Shown here in pieces: positions 17,913 through 26,551 of a DNA stretch of 64,000 nt. The DNA is from Streptomyces sp. A0642 (lineage in GTDB: Bacteria > Actinomycetota > Actinomycetes > Streptomycetales > Streptomycetaceae), in the NCBI RefSeq assembly GCF_004795105.1, contig NZ_SSBL01000001.1, positions 1 to 64,000 on the forward strand, written 5' to 3'. Within the stretch, counting starts at the first letter, position 1. Every line of letters begins with the position of its first letter. A program made the translations under genes and the position numbers. The notes beneath the pieces were generated by a model. The model made no database searches, was not told where the DNA came from, and saw only the letters and a list, made by a program, of their open reading frames with translations.

Positions 17913-20168
17913 ATGAAGTTCACCGACGGCTTCTGGCAGATGCGAGACGGTGTGAACGCCTCGTACGCCACCGAGATCCGCGACCTCCGCCTCGACGCCG
18001 ACCGCCTCACCGCCCACGCCGCCGTCAAGCGCGTCACGCGGCGCGGGGACACGCTCAACGCCCCCCTGATCACGGTGGAGGCGTACGCCGCCGCCGAAGG
18101 CGTCATCGGCGTACGCGTCACCCACCTCGCGGGCAAGCGTCGCCCCGGCCCGGACTTCGCCCTTCCCGGAGCCATCGGTGACACCACGGCCACCACCCGT
18201 GACGACGGTCCCACCGCCGAGCTCACGAGCGGGCCCCTCACCCTGCGCCTCCCCACGGAGGGCGGCTTCGGCCTGGAGTTCCTCGACGCGGGCGGCCGCG
18301 TACTGACCGCCGCCGGGCGCAAGGGCACCGCCTTCGCCACCGTCCAGGACGGCGGTCACCACATGTTCGCCCAGCTCGCGCTCGGCGTCGGCGAGACGAT
18401 CCACGGCCTCGGTGAGCGGTTCACGCCGTACGTCAAGAACGGCCAGGTCGTCGACATGTGGCAGGCCGACGGCGGCACCAGCAGCGAGCAGGCGTACAAG
18501 AACGTCCCGTTCTACCTCTCCTCACGCGGCTACGGCGTCTTCGTCAACCACCCCGGCAAGGTCTCCTTCGAGGTCGGCTCCGAGGCCGTCGGCCAGGTGC
18601 AGTTCAGCGTCGAGGACCAGACGCTGGAGTACTTCGTCGTCGCCGGCCCCACCCCCAAGGACGTCCTCACCCGCTACACCGCACTCACCGGCCGCCCGGC
18701 CCTGCCCCCGGCCTGGTCGTTCGGTCTCTGGCTGACCACCTCGTTCACCACCGACTACGACGAGGCCACCGTCACCTCGTTCGTCGACGGCATGGCCGAG
18801 CGAGGCATCCCGCTCTCCGTCTTCCACTTCGACTGCTTCTGGATGCGCGAGTACCAGTGGTGCGACTTCGAATGGGACCCGGACACCTTCCCCGACCCGG
18901 CCGGCATGCTCGCCCGGCTCAAGGACAAGGGGCTGAGGATCTGCGTCTGGATCAACCCCTACATCGCGCAGAAGAGCGCCCTGTACGCGGAAGGCGCGGA
19001 GAAGGGCTACTTCGTCCTCACCACCGACGGCGACATCTGGCAGTGGGACAAGTGGCAGGCCGGCATGGCGCTGGTCGACTTCACCAACCCCGAGGCCACC
19101 GCCTGGTTCCAGGCCAAGCTGAAGACGCTCCTCGACCAGGGCGTCGACGGCTTCAAGACGGACTTCGGCGAACGCATCCCGACGGACGTCGTCTGGCACG
19201 ACGGCTCCGACCCGGAGCGGATGCACAACTACTACACCCACCTGTACAACAAGGCCGTCTTCGAGCTCCTGGAGAAGGAGCGCGGTGCGGGCGAGGCCGT
19301 CCTCTTCGCCCGGTCCGCCACCGCCGGCGGCCAGCAGTTCCCCGTCCACTGGGGCGGCGACTGCTGGTCCTCCTTCGAGGCGATGGCCGAGTCCCTGCGC
19401 GGCGGCCTCTCCCTGTCCCTGTCGGGCTTCGGCTTCTGGAGCCATGACATCGGCGGCTTCGAGGGCACGCCCGACCCGGCGGTCTTCAAGCGGTGGCTCG
19501 CCTTCGGCCTGCTCTCCTCGCACAGCCGGCTGCACGGCTCCTCGTCCTACCGGGTGCCGTGGGAGTTCGGCGACGAGGCGGTCGCGGTCGCCAAGCAGTT
19601 CACGGAGCTCAAGCACCGCCTCATGCCGTATCTGTACTGCACAGCCGTCGAGGCCCATCGCATCGGCGTCCCGACCATGCGCCCGATGCTGCTGGAATTC
19701 CCCGACGACCCGGCGACCCGCACGGTCGACCGCCAGTACCTGCTGGGCCCGGACCTCCTCGTGGCCCCCGTCTTCAGCGAGGACGGCCGGGTCGAGTACT
19801 ACGTCCCCGAGGGCGTCTGGACCCACTTCCTGACCGGCGAGACCGTCACCGGCCCCGCCTGGCACCACGGCACCCACGGCTTCGACAGCCTCCCGCTGCT
19901 GGTCCGCCCCGGCGCGGTCCTCCCGCTCGGCGCTGACGCCTCCCGCCCGGACGCCGACTGGACGCAGGATCTGGAACTGCGCGTGTACGCCCCCGAGGGC
20001 CTGGGCGACTTCATCCGCACGGTGACGGTCCCCGACCTCACGGGAGCCACCGCCGCCACGTACGACCTGGTCCGCGAGGGCGGCACGCTCCGCGTCACGG
20101 CGGACACGGACCGGCCGTACACGGTCGTGGTCGTGGGCGACGAGTCGCTGGACGTGGTCAAGGGCTGA
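17913..20168 (+). CDS. GH31 alpha-xylosidase (YicI type)
   Basis: A 751-residue cytoplasmic enzyme predicted to remove alpha-1,6-linked xylose from the non-reducing end of isoprimeverose and xyloglucan oligosaccharides. The active-site sequence KTDFGERIPTDV matches E. coli YicI. Its aspartate falls at about residue 417 (YicI nucleophile 416) and the acid/base aspartate of HWGGD at about 483 (YicI 482). These offsets of one residue make the alpha-xylosidase subtype more likely than alpha-glucosidase. There is no signal peptide. AAGGA seven bases before the ATG supports the start. It is divergent from xylA, sharing a regulated spacer, so its xylose product feeds xylose isomerase. Confidence 0.93.
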   Translation: MKFTDGFWQMRDGVNASYATEIRDLRLDADRLTAHAAVKRVTRRGDTLNAPLITVEAYAAAEGVIGVRVTHLAGKRRPGPDFALPGAIGDTTATTRDDGPTAELTSGPLTLRLPTEGGFGLEFLDAGGRVLTAAGRKGTAFATVQDGGHHMFAQLALGVGETIHGLGERFTPYVKNGQVVDMWQADGGTSSEQAYKNVPFYLSSRGYGVFVNHPGKVSFEVGSEAVGQVQFSVEDQTLEYFVVAGPTPKDVLTRYTALTGRPALPPAWSFGLWLTTSFTTDYDEATVTSFVDGMAERGIPLSVFHFDCFWMREYQWCDFEWDPDTFPDPAGMLARLKDKGLRICVWINPYIAQKSALYAEGAEKGYFVLTTDGDIWQWDKWQAGMALVDFTNPEATAWFQAKLKTLLDQGVDGFKTDFGERIPTDVVWHDGSDPERMHNYYTHLYNKAVFELLEKERGAGEAVLFARSATAGGQQFPVHWGGDCWSSFEAMAESLRGGLSLSLSGFGFWSHDIGGFEGTPDPAVFKRWLAFGLLSSHSRLHGSSSYRVPWEFGDEAVAVAKQFTELKHRLMPYLYCTAVEAHRIGVPTMRPMLLEFPDDPATRTVDRQYLLGPDLLVAPVFSEDGRVEYYVPEGVWTHFLTGETVTGPAWHHGTHGFDSLPLLVRPGAVLPLGADASRPDADWTQDLELRVYAPEGLGDFIRTVTVPDLTGATAATYDLVREGGTLRVTADTDRPYTVVVVGDESLDVVKG

Positions 20169-20175
20169 CGCCTCT

Positions 20176-20212
20176 CCGGGCCGGGGCCGCCCCGCCGGCG
20201 GCCCCGGCCCGG
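20176..20212 (+). terminator. terminator of the GH31 gene
   Basis: Perfect 16-bp GC arms (20176-20191 and 20197-20212) with a CCGCC loop start eight bases after the GH31 stop. Confidence 0.85.
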
Positions 20213-20385
20213 CACGCGCTTCACGCCGTCGCGCGACTCGGCACGAGCAGCGCGCGTAGCCGCATCCGGTCACTCCCGGGCGCGCCCGCCCGCCTCGCCC
20301 CGGCCGGAATGCAATCGTGGACCAGGGGGTTCGCACCACCGACAGCACGTGAGCGGTAACAGCACCAAGAGCGGATGGCCTTCAC

Positions 20386-21030
20386 ATGGGCGAGTTGATC
20401 CTGATCCGGCACGGCGAGACCGAGTGGTCCCGCAACGGACAGCACACCAGCCACACCGACCTGCCCCTGACGCCCCTCGGCGAGCGCCAGGCCCGCGCCC
20501 TCGCACCCCTGCTCGCCGACCGCCACATCGCCCTGACCCTGGTCAGCCCCTCGGTACGGGCCCGGCGCACCGCCGAACTGGCCGGGCTGGCCGCGCCCCG
20601 CATCACCCCCGAGCTGCGCGAGTGGGACTACGGCGCGTACGAGGGCATCACCACGCGCGAGATCCGCCGCACCCGTCCCAGCTGGAACCTCTGGACCGAC
20701 GGCGTCGCCCCCGGCCCCGACGCCCACCCCGGCGAGACCCCGGCGGAGGTCGGCGAACGGGCCGACCGGGTGCTGGCCGAGGTCGGGGAAGCCGCCGCGC
20801 GGGCGGGTGACGAGGACATCGTGCTCGTCGCCCACTCCCACTTCCTGCGCGTCCTGACGGCCCGCTATCTCGGCCTCACCCCGGCCGAGGGCAAGCTCTT
20901 CCAGCTCGCCACGGGCGCCGTGTCCCGCCTCGGCACGGAGCACGGGCAGCCGGTGATCACGGCCTGGAACGTGACCCTGCCGGAGAGCCTGTTCCCCACG
21001 GCCGTTCCGGAGACTCCGGAACACGTCTGA
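20386..21030 (+). CDS. histidine phosphatase family protein
   Basis: The 214-residue product belongs to the phosphoglycerate-mutase-like histidine phosphatases. The phosphate-accepting His9 is in LIRHGETEWS. Conserved arginines follow in SPSVRARRTAE, the acid residue in REWDYGAYEG, and the second catalytic histidine in LVAHSHFLRVL near residue 148. It is cytoplasmic and could be a broad phosphatase (sugar phosphate, acid phosphatase or cobalamin-type); sequence alone does not decide. No cobalamin genes are nearby. The gene stands alone between the GH31 terminator and an oppositely oriented pair. Confidence 0.88.
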   Translation: MGELILIRHGETEWSRNGQHTSHTDLPLTPLGERQARALAPLLADRHIALTLVSPSVRARRTAELAGLAAPRITPELREWDYGAYEGITTREIRRTRPSWNLWTDGVAPGPDAHPGETPAEVGERADRVLAEVGEAAARAGDEDIVLVAHSHFLRVLTARYLGLTPAEGKLFQLATGAVSRLGTEHGQPVITAWNVTLPESLFPTAVPETPEHV

Positions 21031-21037
21031 GCACGAC

Positions 21038-21247
21038 TCAGAGCGAGCCGTCCCTGAGCGCCGCCATGAAGGGCGCCCAGCAGCCCGTCGCGAACGTGAG
21101 GGCGGGCCCGCCGGGGGCGGCCTTGCTGTCGCGTACGGGGACGATGCCGGGGAGGTTGCCGGCGATCTCGACGCACTCGCCGCCGTCCCCGTTGCTGTAC
21201 GACGACGTACGCCAGGCAGCGGTGCTCAGGTCAGGTGTGGTGCTCAT
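21038..21247 (-). CDS. DUF397 small protein
   Basis: A 69-residue protein with the DUF397 pattern: AAWRTSSYSNGDGGECVEIA, VPVRDSK and a final LTF...W..F. Streptomyces genomes hold many copies, nearly always next to an XRE-type regulator as here. Its start overlaps the stop of the regulator gene as ATGA (21244-21247), so the two proteins are made together. In the WhiJ/AbaA-like modules studied in S. coelicolor, the small partner modulates the DNA-binding protein. The target of this pair is unknown. Confidence 0.88.
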   Translation of the reverse strand: MSTTPDLSTAAWRTSSYSNGDGGECVEIAGNLPGIVPVRDSKAAPGGPALTFATGCWAPFMAALRDGSL

Positions 21248-22077
21248 GGCGTCGCGAACTCCTTCGCCGCCGAGGCGATCCGATGCAGGGATGCCTCCGG
21301 CGACAGTGCGACAGCCCTCGCCAGATCGTATGCGGAGCGGTACTGCTCCACCAGCGGCGATTCCTCGATGAGTTGGCCGCTGTAGGGGCCTTCCGTGTAC
21401 ACAACGGCGGGAGCGTCGGCGAACTGCATCAGTGTCATGGAGCCATGCAGGAAGGGGTGCGCCCCGGCGGAGAACGGAAGCACCTGCGTCACGACGCGAG
21501 GGCGGGACTCCGTCTGTTCGACGAGGTGCGCGAGCTGTTCGGCCATCACCGCGCTTCCGCCCACCGGCAGGAGCAGCGCGGCCTCGTGAAGCACCACCCA
21601 AAGCACCGGCGTAGCAGGCGAATCGAGGAGGCTCGTGCGCTCCATGCGCGTCTGGACGTGTCCTTCGACGACTTCTGTAGTGGCGAAGGGGTGCGCGGCC
21701 CGCGTCAGAGCCCGCGCGTAGGACTCGGTCTGCAAGAGCCCCAGCACGGTCATCGACGTGTAGCTCCCGATGGACGAGGCATGAAGCTGGAGCTCGGCGG
21801 CGTCCGCGAAGTACCCCGCCACCTTCGACTTCTGTGCCAGCCGGCACAGGCGCTGAAGGTGCTCGCCGCTCCCCAGCAACTCGTCCAGGGCCCGGGACAT
21901 CTCCAACTGGGGCCGACGCGTCGCCGCCTCGAACTGGCCGATGTACGAGCCGGAGCAGAAGACCCGCTCACCCAACTCACCCTGCGACAGCGCGGCCGCC
22001 TCGCGCAGACGGCGTAACTCGGCGCCGTAGAAGGCGCGGGCGTCGGTGTACGGGTCCAGGTCCTTCGGATGCGGCAT
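21244..22077 (-). CDS. XRE-family regulator with DUF5753 domain
   Basis: The 277-residue product has an N-terminal XRE helix-turn-helix, roughly residues 14-65 (ELRRLREAAALSQGELGERVFCSGSYIGQFEAATRRP), and a C-terminal DUF5753 domain beginning GLLQTESYARAL near residue 110. This is the WhiJ-like regulator class that Streptomyces uses, with DUF397 partners, to tune development and antibiotic production. I chose the ATG at 22077 (MPHPKDLDPYTDARAFYG) because it places the HTH at the usual distance; an upstream ATG at 22125 would add 16 unconserved residues. It forms an overlapping operon with the DUF397 gene. Confidence 0.9.
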   Translation of the reverse strand: MPHPKDLDPYTDARAFYGAELRRLREAAALSQGELGERVFCSGSYIGQFEAATRRPQLEMSRALDELLGSGEHLQRLCRLAQKSKVAGYFADAAELQLHASSIGSYTSMTVLGLLQTESYARALTRAAHPFATTEVVEGHVQTRMERTSLLDSPATPVLWVVLHEAALLLPVGGSAVMAEQLAHLVEQTESRPRVVTQVLPFSAGAHPFLHGSMTLMQFADAPAVVYTEGPYSGQLIEESPLVEQYRSAYDLARAVALSPEASLHRIASAAKEFATP

Positions 22078-22157
22078 GCCAGGGAATGTAGCGGCCGCCG
22101 CCCACCCCCTTCCCCCGAACGGCACACAGCCACCCGCACGAGTGCCTCGGGGAACGC

Positions 22158-22193
22158 GCCCGGCCGGCGCCCCCGAGGAGGCACCGGCCGGGC
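22158..22193 (-). terminator. terminator after the GH92 gene
   Basis: The arms GCCCGGCCGG (22158-22167) and its complement (22184-22193) enclose 16 bases. The hairpin begins 16 bases after the GH92 stop on the coding strand. Confidence 0.55.
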
Positions 22194-22208
22194 GGGTCCT
22201 GCGAGGGG

Positions 22209-25200
22209 TCAGGAGATCAGCTCCACCTCCGCGAGCGTCGCCTCACCGTCGAGCACCAGGCGGTAGTGCGCGTACGAGCCGCGCGCGTTCACCGTGAAGG
22301 CCCGGGTCTGCTTGTTCCAGGCGAACGACTGGCCGGACCGCTTGTCGAGGTCCTTCCAGGTCGTGCCGTCCGACGAGCCCTGCAGCACCCAGCCGCCCGG
22401 CGCCTTGGCCGCCTCGCCCGAAGTCAGCGTGTACTGGACCGCGTTCGTCGCCGAGGGGACCGGCAGTTCCACCGTGGTGGCGGTGGCGGTGGTGGCCGAG
22501 GTGTTGTCGAACAGTGCGCCCGCGCCCTTCAGGACGTCCTTCTGCGGCGCCGGCACCTCGTCGTCCTTGGTGATCGAGACCGGGGCGGCGTCCTTGCCCG
22601 TGCCCCAGGCCGACGGCTTCGCGCCCATGTCGAACTCCAGCACCCCGCCCTTGGCCAGCAGGTCGTGCGGCAGCGAGGTGGACGTCCACTTCTTGCCGTT
22701 GACCTTCAGGCCCTGCACGTAGATGTTCTTCGCGCTGTTCTTCGGCGCCTTGACGACCAGGTCGTGGCCGTTCTCCAGGTGCACGGTCGTCCTGGTGAAC
22801 AGCGGGGAGCCGATCGCGTACTCGCCGCTGCCCATGACCAGCGGGTAGAAGCCGAGGGAGGAGAAGAGGAACCAGGCCGACTGCTCGCCGTTGTCCTCGT
22901 CGCCGTGGTACCCCTGGCCGATCTCACTGCCCGTGTACAGACGGCTCAGGACCTCACGGACCTTCTCCTGCGTCTTGTACGGCTGCGAGGCCGCGTCGTA
23001 CATGTACGTGACGTGGTGTGCGACCTGGTTGCTGTGCCCGTACTGGCCCATCCGCACGTCACGGGCCTCCGTCATCTCGTGGATGACGCCGCCGTACGAA
23101 CCGACGAACTCGGGGCCCGCCGTCTCCGGGGTGGAGAAGTACGTGTCCAGCTTCTTGGCCAGACCGTCCCGGCCGCCGTACAGGTTGGCGAGACCCTTGC
23201 TGTCCTGCGGAGCGGTGAAGGCGTAGCCCCAGCCGTTGGTCTCCGTGTAGTCGTAGCCCCAGACCCGCGGGTCGTACTGGGCGGACGGGACCCGCCAGTC
23301 GCCCTTGGCGTCCTTGCCCTGGAAGAAGCCCGCCTTGTCGTCGAAGAGCTGGACGTAGTTACGGGCCCGGTTCAGGAAGTACGCGGACTCGTCCTTGTAG
23401 TGCTGCTTGTGCGTCTTCTCGTAGAGCGCCCGGCCCATCTGCGCGATGCCGTAGTCGTTGAGGTAGCCCTCCAGCGACCAGGAGAGGCCCTCGTGGGTCG
23501 AGGTGTTGGCGTACCCGGCGAACGGGGACGTCTCCATGCCCTTGCGGCCCACGCCCGAGGTCGGCGGGACGACCGTGGCGTTCTTCAGAGCGGCGTCGTA
23601 CGCCGCCTCGGCGTCGAACTTCACGCCCTTGACGTAGGCGTCGGCGAACGCGACGTCCGAGGAGGTGCCGGTCATCAGGTCCGAGTAGCCGGGGGAGGAC
23701 CAGCGGGAGATCCAGCCGCCGTCCTTGTACTGCTGGACGAAGCCGTCGACCATCTCGCCGGCCCTCTTCGGCGTGAGGAAGGAGTAGGCGGGCCACGTCG
23801 TCCGGTAGGTGTCCCAGAAGCCGTTGTTGACGTACACCTTGCCGTCGACGATCTTCGCGCCGGTGTGCGTCGGGGTGTCCGAGCCGATTTGCGGGGAGAA
23901 GGGGGAGGCGTACTGGTCCTTGCCGCCGACCTTCTCGAAGCCCGAGTTCGGGTAGAGGTAGAGCCGGTACATGCTGGAGTACAGCGTGGTCAGCTGGTCG
24001 GCGGACGCGCCCTCGACCTCGACCTTGCCCAGCAGGTCGTCCCAGGCGTCCTGTGCCTTGTCCTCGACCTGTGCGAAGGAGCGCGAGGCGGGGATCTCGG
24101 CGGCGAGGTTCTGCTTCGCCTGGTCGATGCTGATCAGTGAGGTGGCGAGGCGCAGGTTGACGGTGCGGTCCTTGCCGGCGTCGAAGCGCAGGAAGCCCGT
24201 GACGTCGTCACCGCCGCCGCCCGAGAGCTTGCCGCTGTCGGTGACGGGGGCGTCGAAGACGCCGTACACGAAGAGACGGGTGGCACCGGTCGATCCGCCG
24301 CTCTTCACGTCGGAGAACCCGGTGAAGGAGCTGTTCTCCGGGGAGAGTGTGAGGCCGCCGTCGTTGGAGACGTTGTCGAAGACCATGCTCGCGTCCTCGC
24401 CCGGATACGTGAACCGCATCCGCGCCGCGTGGTCGGTCGGCGTCATCTCGGCCTTGAGGCCGTTCTCGAAGCCGACCCCGTAGTAATGCGGCCTTGCGGT
24501 CTCGTTCTCGTGCTTGAACGGGAGCGCACGCGCGGTCCGTGAGGCGTCCGGGGTGCCGGAGACCGCCGACGGCATCAGCTGGAAGGTCTGCCGGTCGCCC
24601 ATCCAGGGGCTGGGCTCATGACTGGCGCTGAAGGCCTGCAAGGTGGGCAGGTTGTCGTCGTTGTTCGCGCGCGCGTAGTCGTACAGCCAGCTGGTCGATC
24701 CGGCGTTGGTGACCGGCGTCCAGAAGTTGAAGCCGTTCGGCACGGCGGTGGCGGGGAAGTTGTTGCCCCGGGAGAAGCCGCCGCTGGAGTTGGTGCCGCG
24801 CACGGTCGAGGCGTAGTCCGAGAGGTGCGCCTTGCGCTTCTCGGGCGCCTTCGGGGCGATCCTGACGTCGTCGATCCAGCCCTGGAACTTCGAGGGGCCC
24901 TTGGGGGAGTCGTACGCGACGAGGATCCGGTCGACGGTCCTGCCGGCCGCGACGGCGCCGATCCGCGAGTCGACCTTGTTCCACTGGTTGACGTACAGCC
25001 GCTTGGCGTCGGCCTGGCCGCCCGGAGTCAGCAGACCGCCGTGGGAGTCGGTGGCGCGCAGATCACTGAGGTACGTCCCGTCGGTGAACGCGAGGTCCAC
25101 CGCGACGTGCGTGGCCGGATAGGACAGGTCCGTCTGACCCATCTGGGGGTACACCAGGTAGGAAAGCTCGGTGTCCTTGGTGACGGCCGTGTTGACGTCG

Positions 25201-26054
25201 AAGATCTTGTTGTACGAGTAGGCCCGGCCGTCCGCCTTGTGCGTGCCCGCGTACCGCAGCGCCTTCCTTCCGGTGAAACCCGCACCGGCCTTGGCGGTGG
25301 GGGAGCCGGACGGGCCGCGGTCGATCTGGCTGCGCATGTCGTCGGGGGCGGGGGCGGACGTGTTCCCGTCGGAGAACTGGACGTCGGCGAGCTGGGTCGC
25401 GTCGGAGGCGCCGTTGTTCTTCGTGATGTCCAGGCGGAAGTGCTGGTACGCCTTGTCCGCGGTGAAGTCGTACGACTTGGTCTGGAAGCGCTCGCCGAAG
25501 GTCTGGCCGGTCCTGGTGTCCAGGTCCGTCCAGGTTTTGCCGTCCTCGGACCCCTGGAGGGTCCAGTCCTTCGGGTCGCGCTCATCGTGGTCGTCGGCCG
25601 AGGTCAGCGCGTACGTCACGACCTTGACCGGCTCGACGAGGTCGAACTCCACCCAGGCAGTGGGCTCGAAGGACAACCACTTCGTGCCGGACTGTCCGTC
25701 GACGAGGTTCTCCTTCACCTCGCCGCCGCCCGTGTTCTCGTCACTGGCGCGGACATCGGTGACCTTATCGGTGACATTGCCCGGTATTCCGGCGGAGAAG
25801 CCGCCATCGATCCCTGACGCCCGCTTCTTTCCGTCAGGGCCTTCTTCCACGGTATTGCGCCAGTCCGGCTGCTTTTCGTCCGCTTCGAACGAGGAGCTGA
25901 ATGTCCGCTCGACGGGTGCTTTCTGACGGTCCGCAACCGTTCCGGCCGAAGAGGCCGCGGCAGCGGTGGGGGCCGTCACGAGGAGGACGAGGGAGGCCGC
26001 TATCAGCGCGGCCGTGCTGCTTTGTCTCGTACGAGAACCGTGTCGGGGCTGCAT
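22209..26054 (-). CDS. secreted GH92 alpha-mannosidase with two discoidin-like domains
   Basis: The 1281-residue product has a signal peptide (basic start, then ALIAASLVLLVTAPTAAAA). An F5/8-type C (CBM32-like) domain follows at roughly residues 80-215. A GH92 catalytic region of about 700 residues includes TYRTTWPAYSFL and GDEDNGEQSAWFLFSSLG, which holds the predicted catalytic acid. A second discoidin-like domain forms the last 120 residues. GH92 enzymes are calcium-dependent exo-alpha-mannosidases acting on alpha-1,2/1,3-mannose of N-glycans or yeast mannan. The ATG at 26054 has GGAGGA ten bases upstream. A GACAACGTTGTC palindrome just upstream suggests LacI-type control. It is divergent from a probable GlcNAc importer, which fits joint degradation of mannosylated, GlcNAc-containing glycans. 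Confidence 0.92.
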   Translation of the reverse strand: MQPRHGSRTRQSSTAALIAASLVLLVTAPTAAAASSAGTVADRQKAPVERTFSSSFEADEKQPDWRNTVEEGPDGKKRASGIDGGFSAGIPGNVTDKVTDVRASDENTGGGEVKENLVDGQSGTKWLSFEPTAWVEFDLVEPVKVVTYALTSADDHDERDPKDWTLQGSEDGKTWTDLDTRTGQTFGERFQTKSYDFTADKAYQHFRLDITKNNGASDATQLADVQFSDGNTSAPAPDDMRSQIDRGPSGSPTAKAGAGFTGRKALRYAGTHKADGRAYSYNKIFDVNTAVTKDTELSYLVYPQMGQTDLSYPATHVAVDLAFTDGTYLSDLRATDSHGGLLTPGGQADAKRLYVNQWNKVDSRIGAVAAGRTVDRILVAYDSPKGPSKFQGWIDDVRIAPKAPEKRKAHLSDYASTVRGTNSSGGFSRGNNFPATAVPNGFNFWTPVTNAGSTSWLYDYARANNDDNLPTLQAFSASHEPSPWMGDRQTFQLMPSAVSGTPDASRTARALPFKHENETARPHYYGVGFENGLKAEMTPTDHAARMRFTYPGEDASMVFDNVSNDGGLTLSPENSSFTGFSDVKSGGSTGATRLFVYGVFDAPVTDSGKLSGGGGDDVTGFLRFDAGKDRTVNLRLATSLISIDQAKQNLAAEIPASRSFAQVEDKAQDAWDDLLGKVEVEGASADQLTTLYSSMYRLYLYPNSGFEKVGGKDQYASPFSPQIGSDTPTHTGAKIVDGKVYVNNGFWDTYRTTWPAYSFLTPKRAGEMVDGFVQQYKDGGWISRWSSPGYSDLMTGTSSDVAFADAYVKGVKFDAEAAYDAALKNATVVPPTSGVGRKGMETSPFAGYANTSTHEGLSWSLEGYLNDYGIAQMGRALYEKTHKQHYKDESAYFLNRARNYVQLFDDKAGFFQGKDAKGDWRVPSAQYDPRVWGYDYTETNGWGYAFTAPQDSKGLANLYGGRDGLAKKLDTYFSTPETAGPEFVGSYGGVIHEMTEARDVRMGQYGHSNQVAHHVTYMYDAASQPYKTQEKVREVLSRLYTGSEIGQGYHGDEDNGEQSAWFLFSSLGFYPLVMGSGEYAIGSPLFTRTTVHLENGHDLVVKAPKNSAKNIYVQGLKVNGKKWTSTSLPHDLLAKGGVLEFDMGAKPSAWGTGKDAAPVSITKDDEVPAPQKDVLKGAGALFDNTSATTATATTVELPVPSATNAVQYTLTSGEAAKAPGGWVLQGSSDGTTWKDLDKRSGQSFAWNKQTRAFTVNARGSYAHYRLVLDGEATLAEVELIS

Positions 26055-26085
26055 GACGAGCCATTCCTCCCGGGGAGTGCGCTTG

Positions 26086-26097
26086 GACAACGTTGTC
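26086..26097. promoter_or_regulatory. LacI-type palindrome GACAACGTTGTC
   Basis: This is a perfect 12-bp palindrome with the AACGTT core found in many LacI-family operators. It lies 32 bases upstream of the GH92 start codon, at or just after the likely transcription start. The matching regulator is not in the window. Confidence 0.6.
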
Positions 26098-26280
26098 AGT
26101 GGGGGGCGCAGGAACCAGTAGGGAGTGAAGTGGCGCTGGGTGTCAAGGGTGTTGGATCAAGGGCCGCGTTCGAATCGACCGGAATGCGGAAATCGTTACA
26201 TCCGAAGGAGAGCGTGCGGTGCCGAGGTATCCGCGAGGTCTCAACTCGGGAAAGACTGCCGTCCAAACCTGCATTCGATC

Positions 26281-26313
26281 TTGCTCAGTCGACGACAAGT
26301 GGACTATACCTGT
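26281..26313 (+). promoter_or_regulatory. DasR-responsive element (dre) over a candidate promoter
   Basis: The 16-mer AGTGGACTATACCTGT at 26298-26313 matches the DasR consensus AGTGGTCTAGACCACT at 12 of 16 positions. A plausible promoter, TTGCTC (26281-26286), 18 bases, TATACC (26305-26310), is overlapped by it, so DasR would block transcription until glucosamine-6-phosphate releases it. DasR is the GntR-family repressor of GlcNAc and chitin uptake in Streptomyces. Confidence 0.6.
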
Positions 26314-26551
26314 CGGCGTCTGCACAGCTTCTTTCCAACTGTGCGGTCAGGGAGACACGGGGGCAGGGCAGCAGGGCGCCGCAGGTGCGTCCGCTGTTCG
26401 GGTCCTCGCGCCCCCCACTGCAATGGCTAGCCTGAAAATCTGTACCACCCAAGCGCAACTGACCGCGGTGGCGGGGCCCTTCGCCTGTGGCGAATTTCGA
26501 CGGGCGACCGGTACACACCGCCTGAGTCCTGGAGAAGGCGAGGACTTGAGC

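Larger units (their letters stand above)
26055..26551. promoter_or_regulatory. divergent promoter region, GH92 / ngcE-like operon
   Basis: There is no convincing gene in these 497 bases. They contain a LacI-type palindrome beside the GH92 start (26086-26097), a DasR-like element over a candidate promoter (26281-26313) and a long leader of about 240 bases before the binding-protein gene. A second possible -10 (TAGCCT near 26427) lies further down. Confidence 0.5.
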
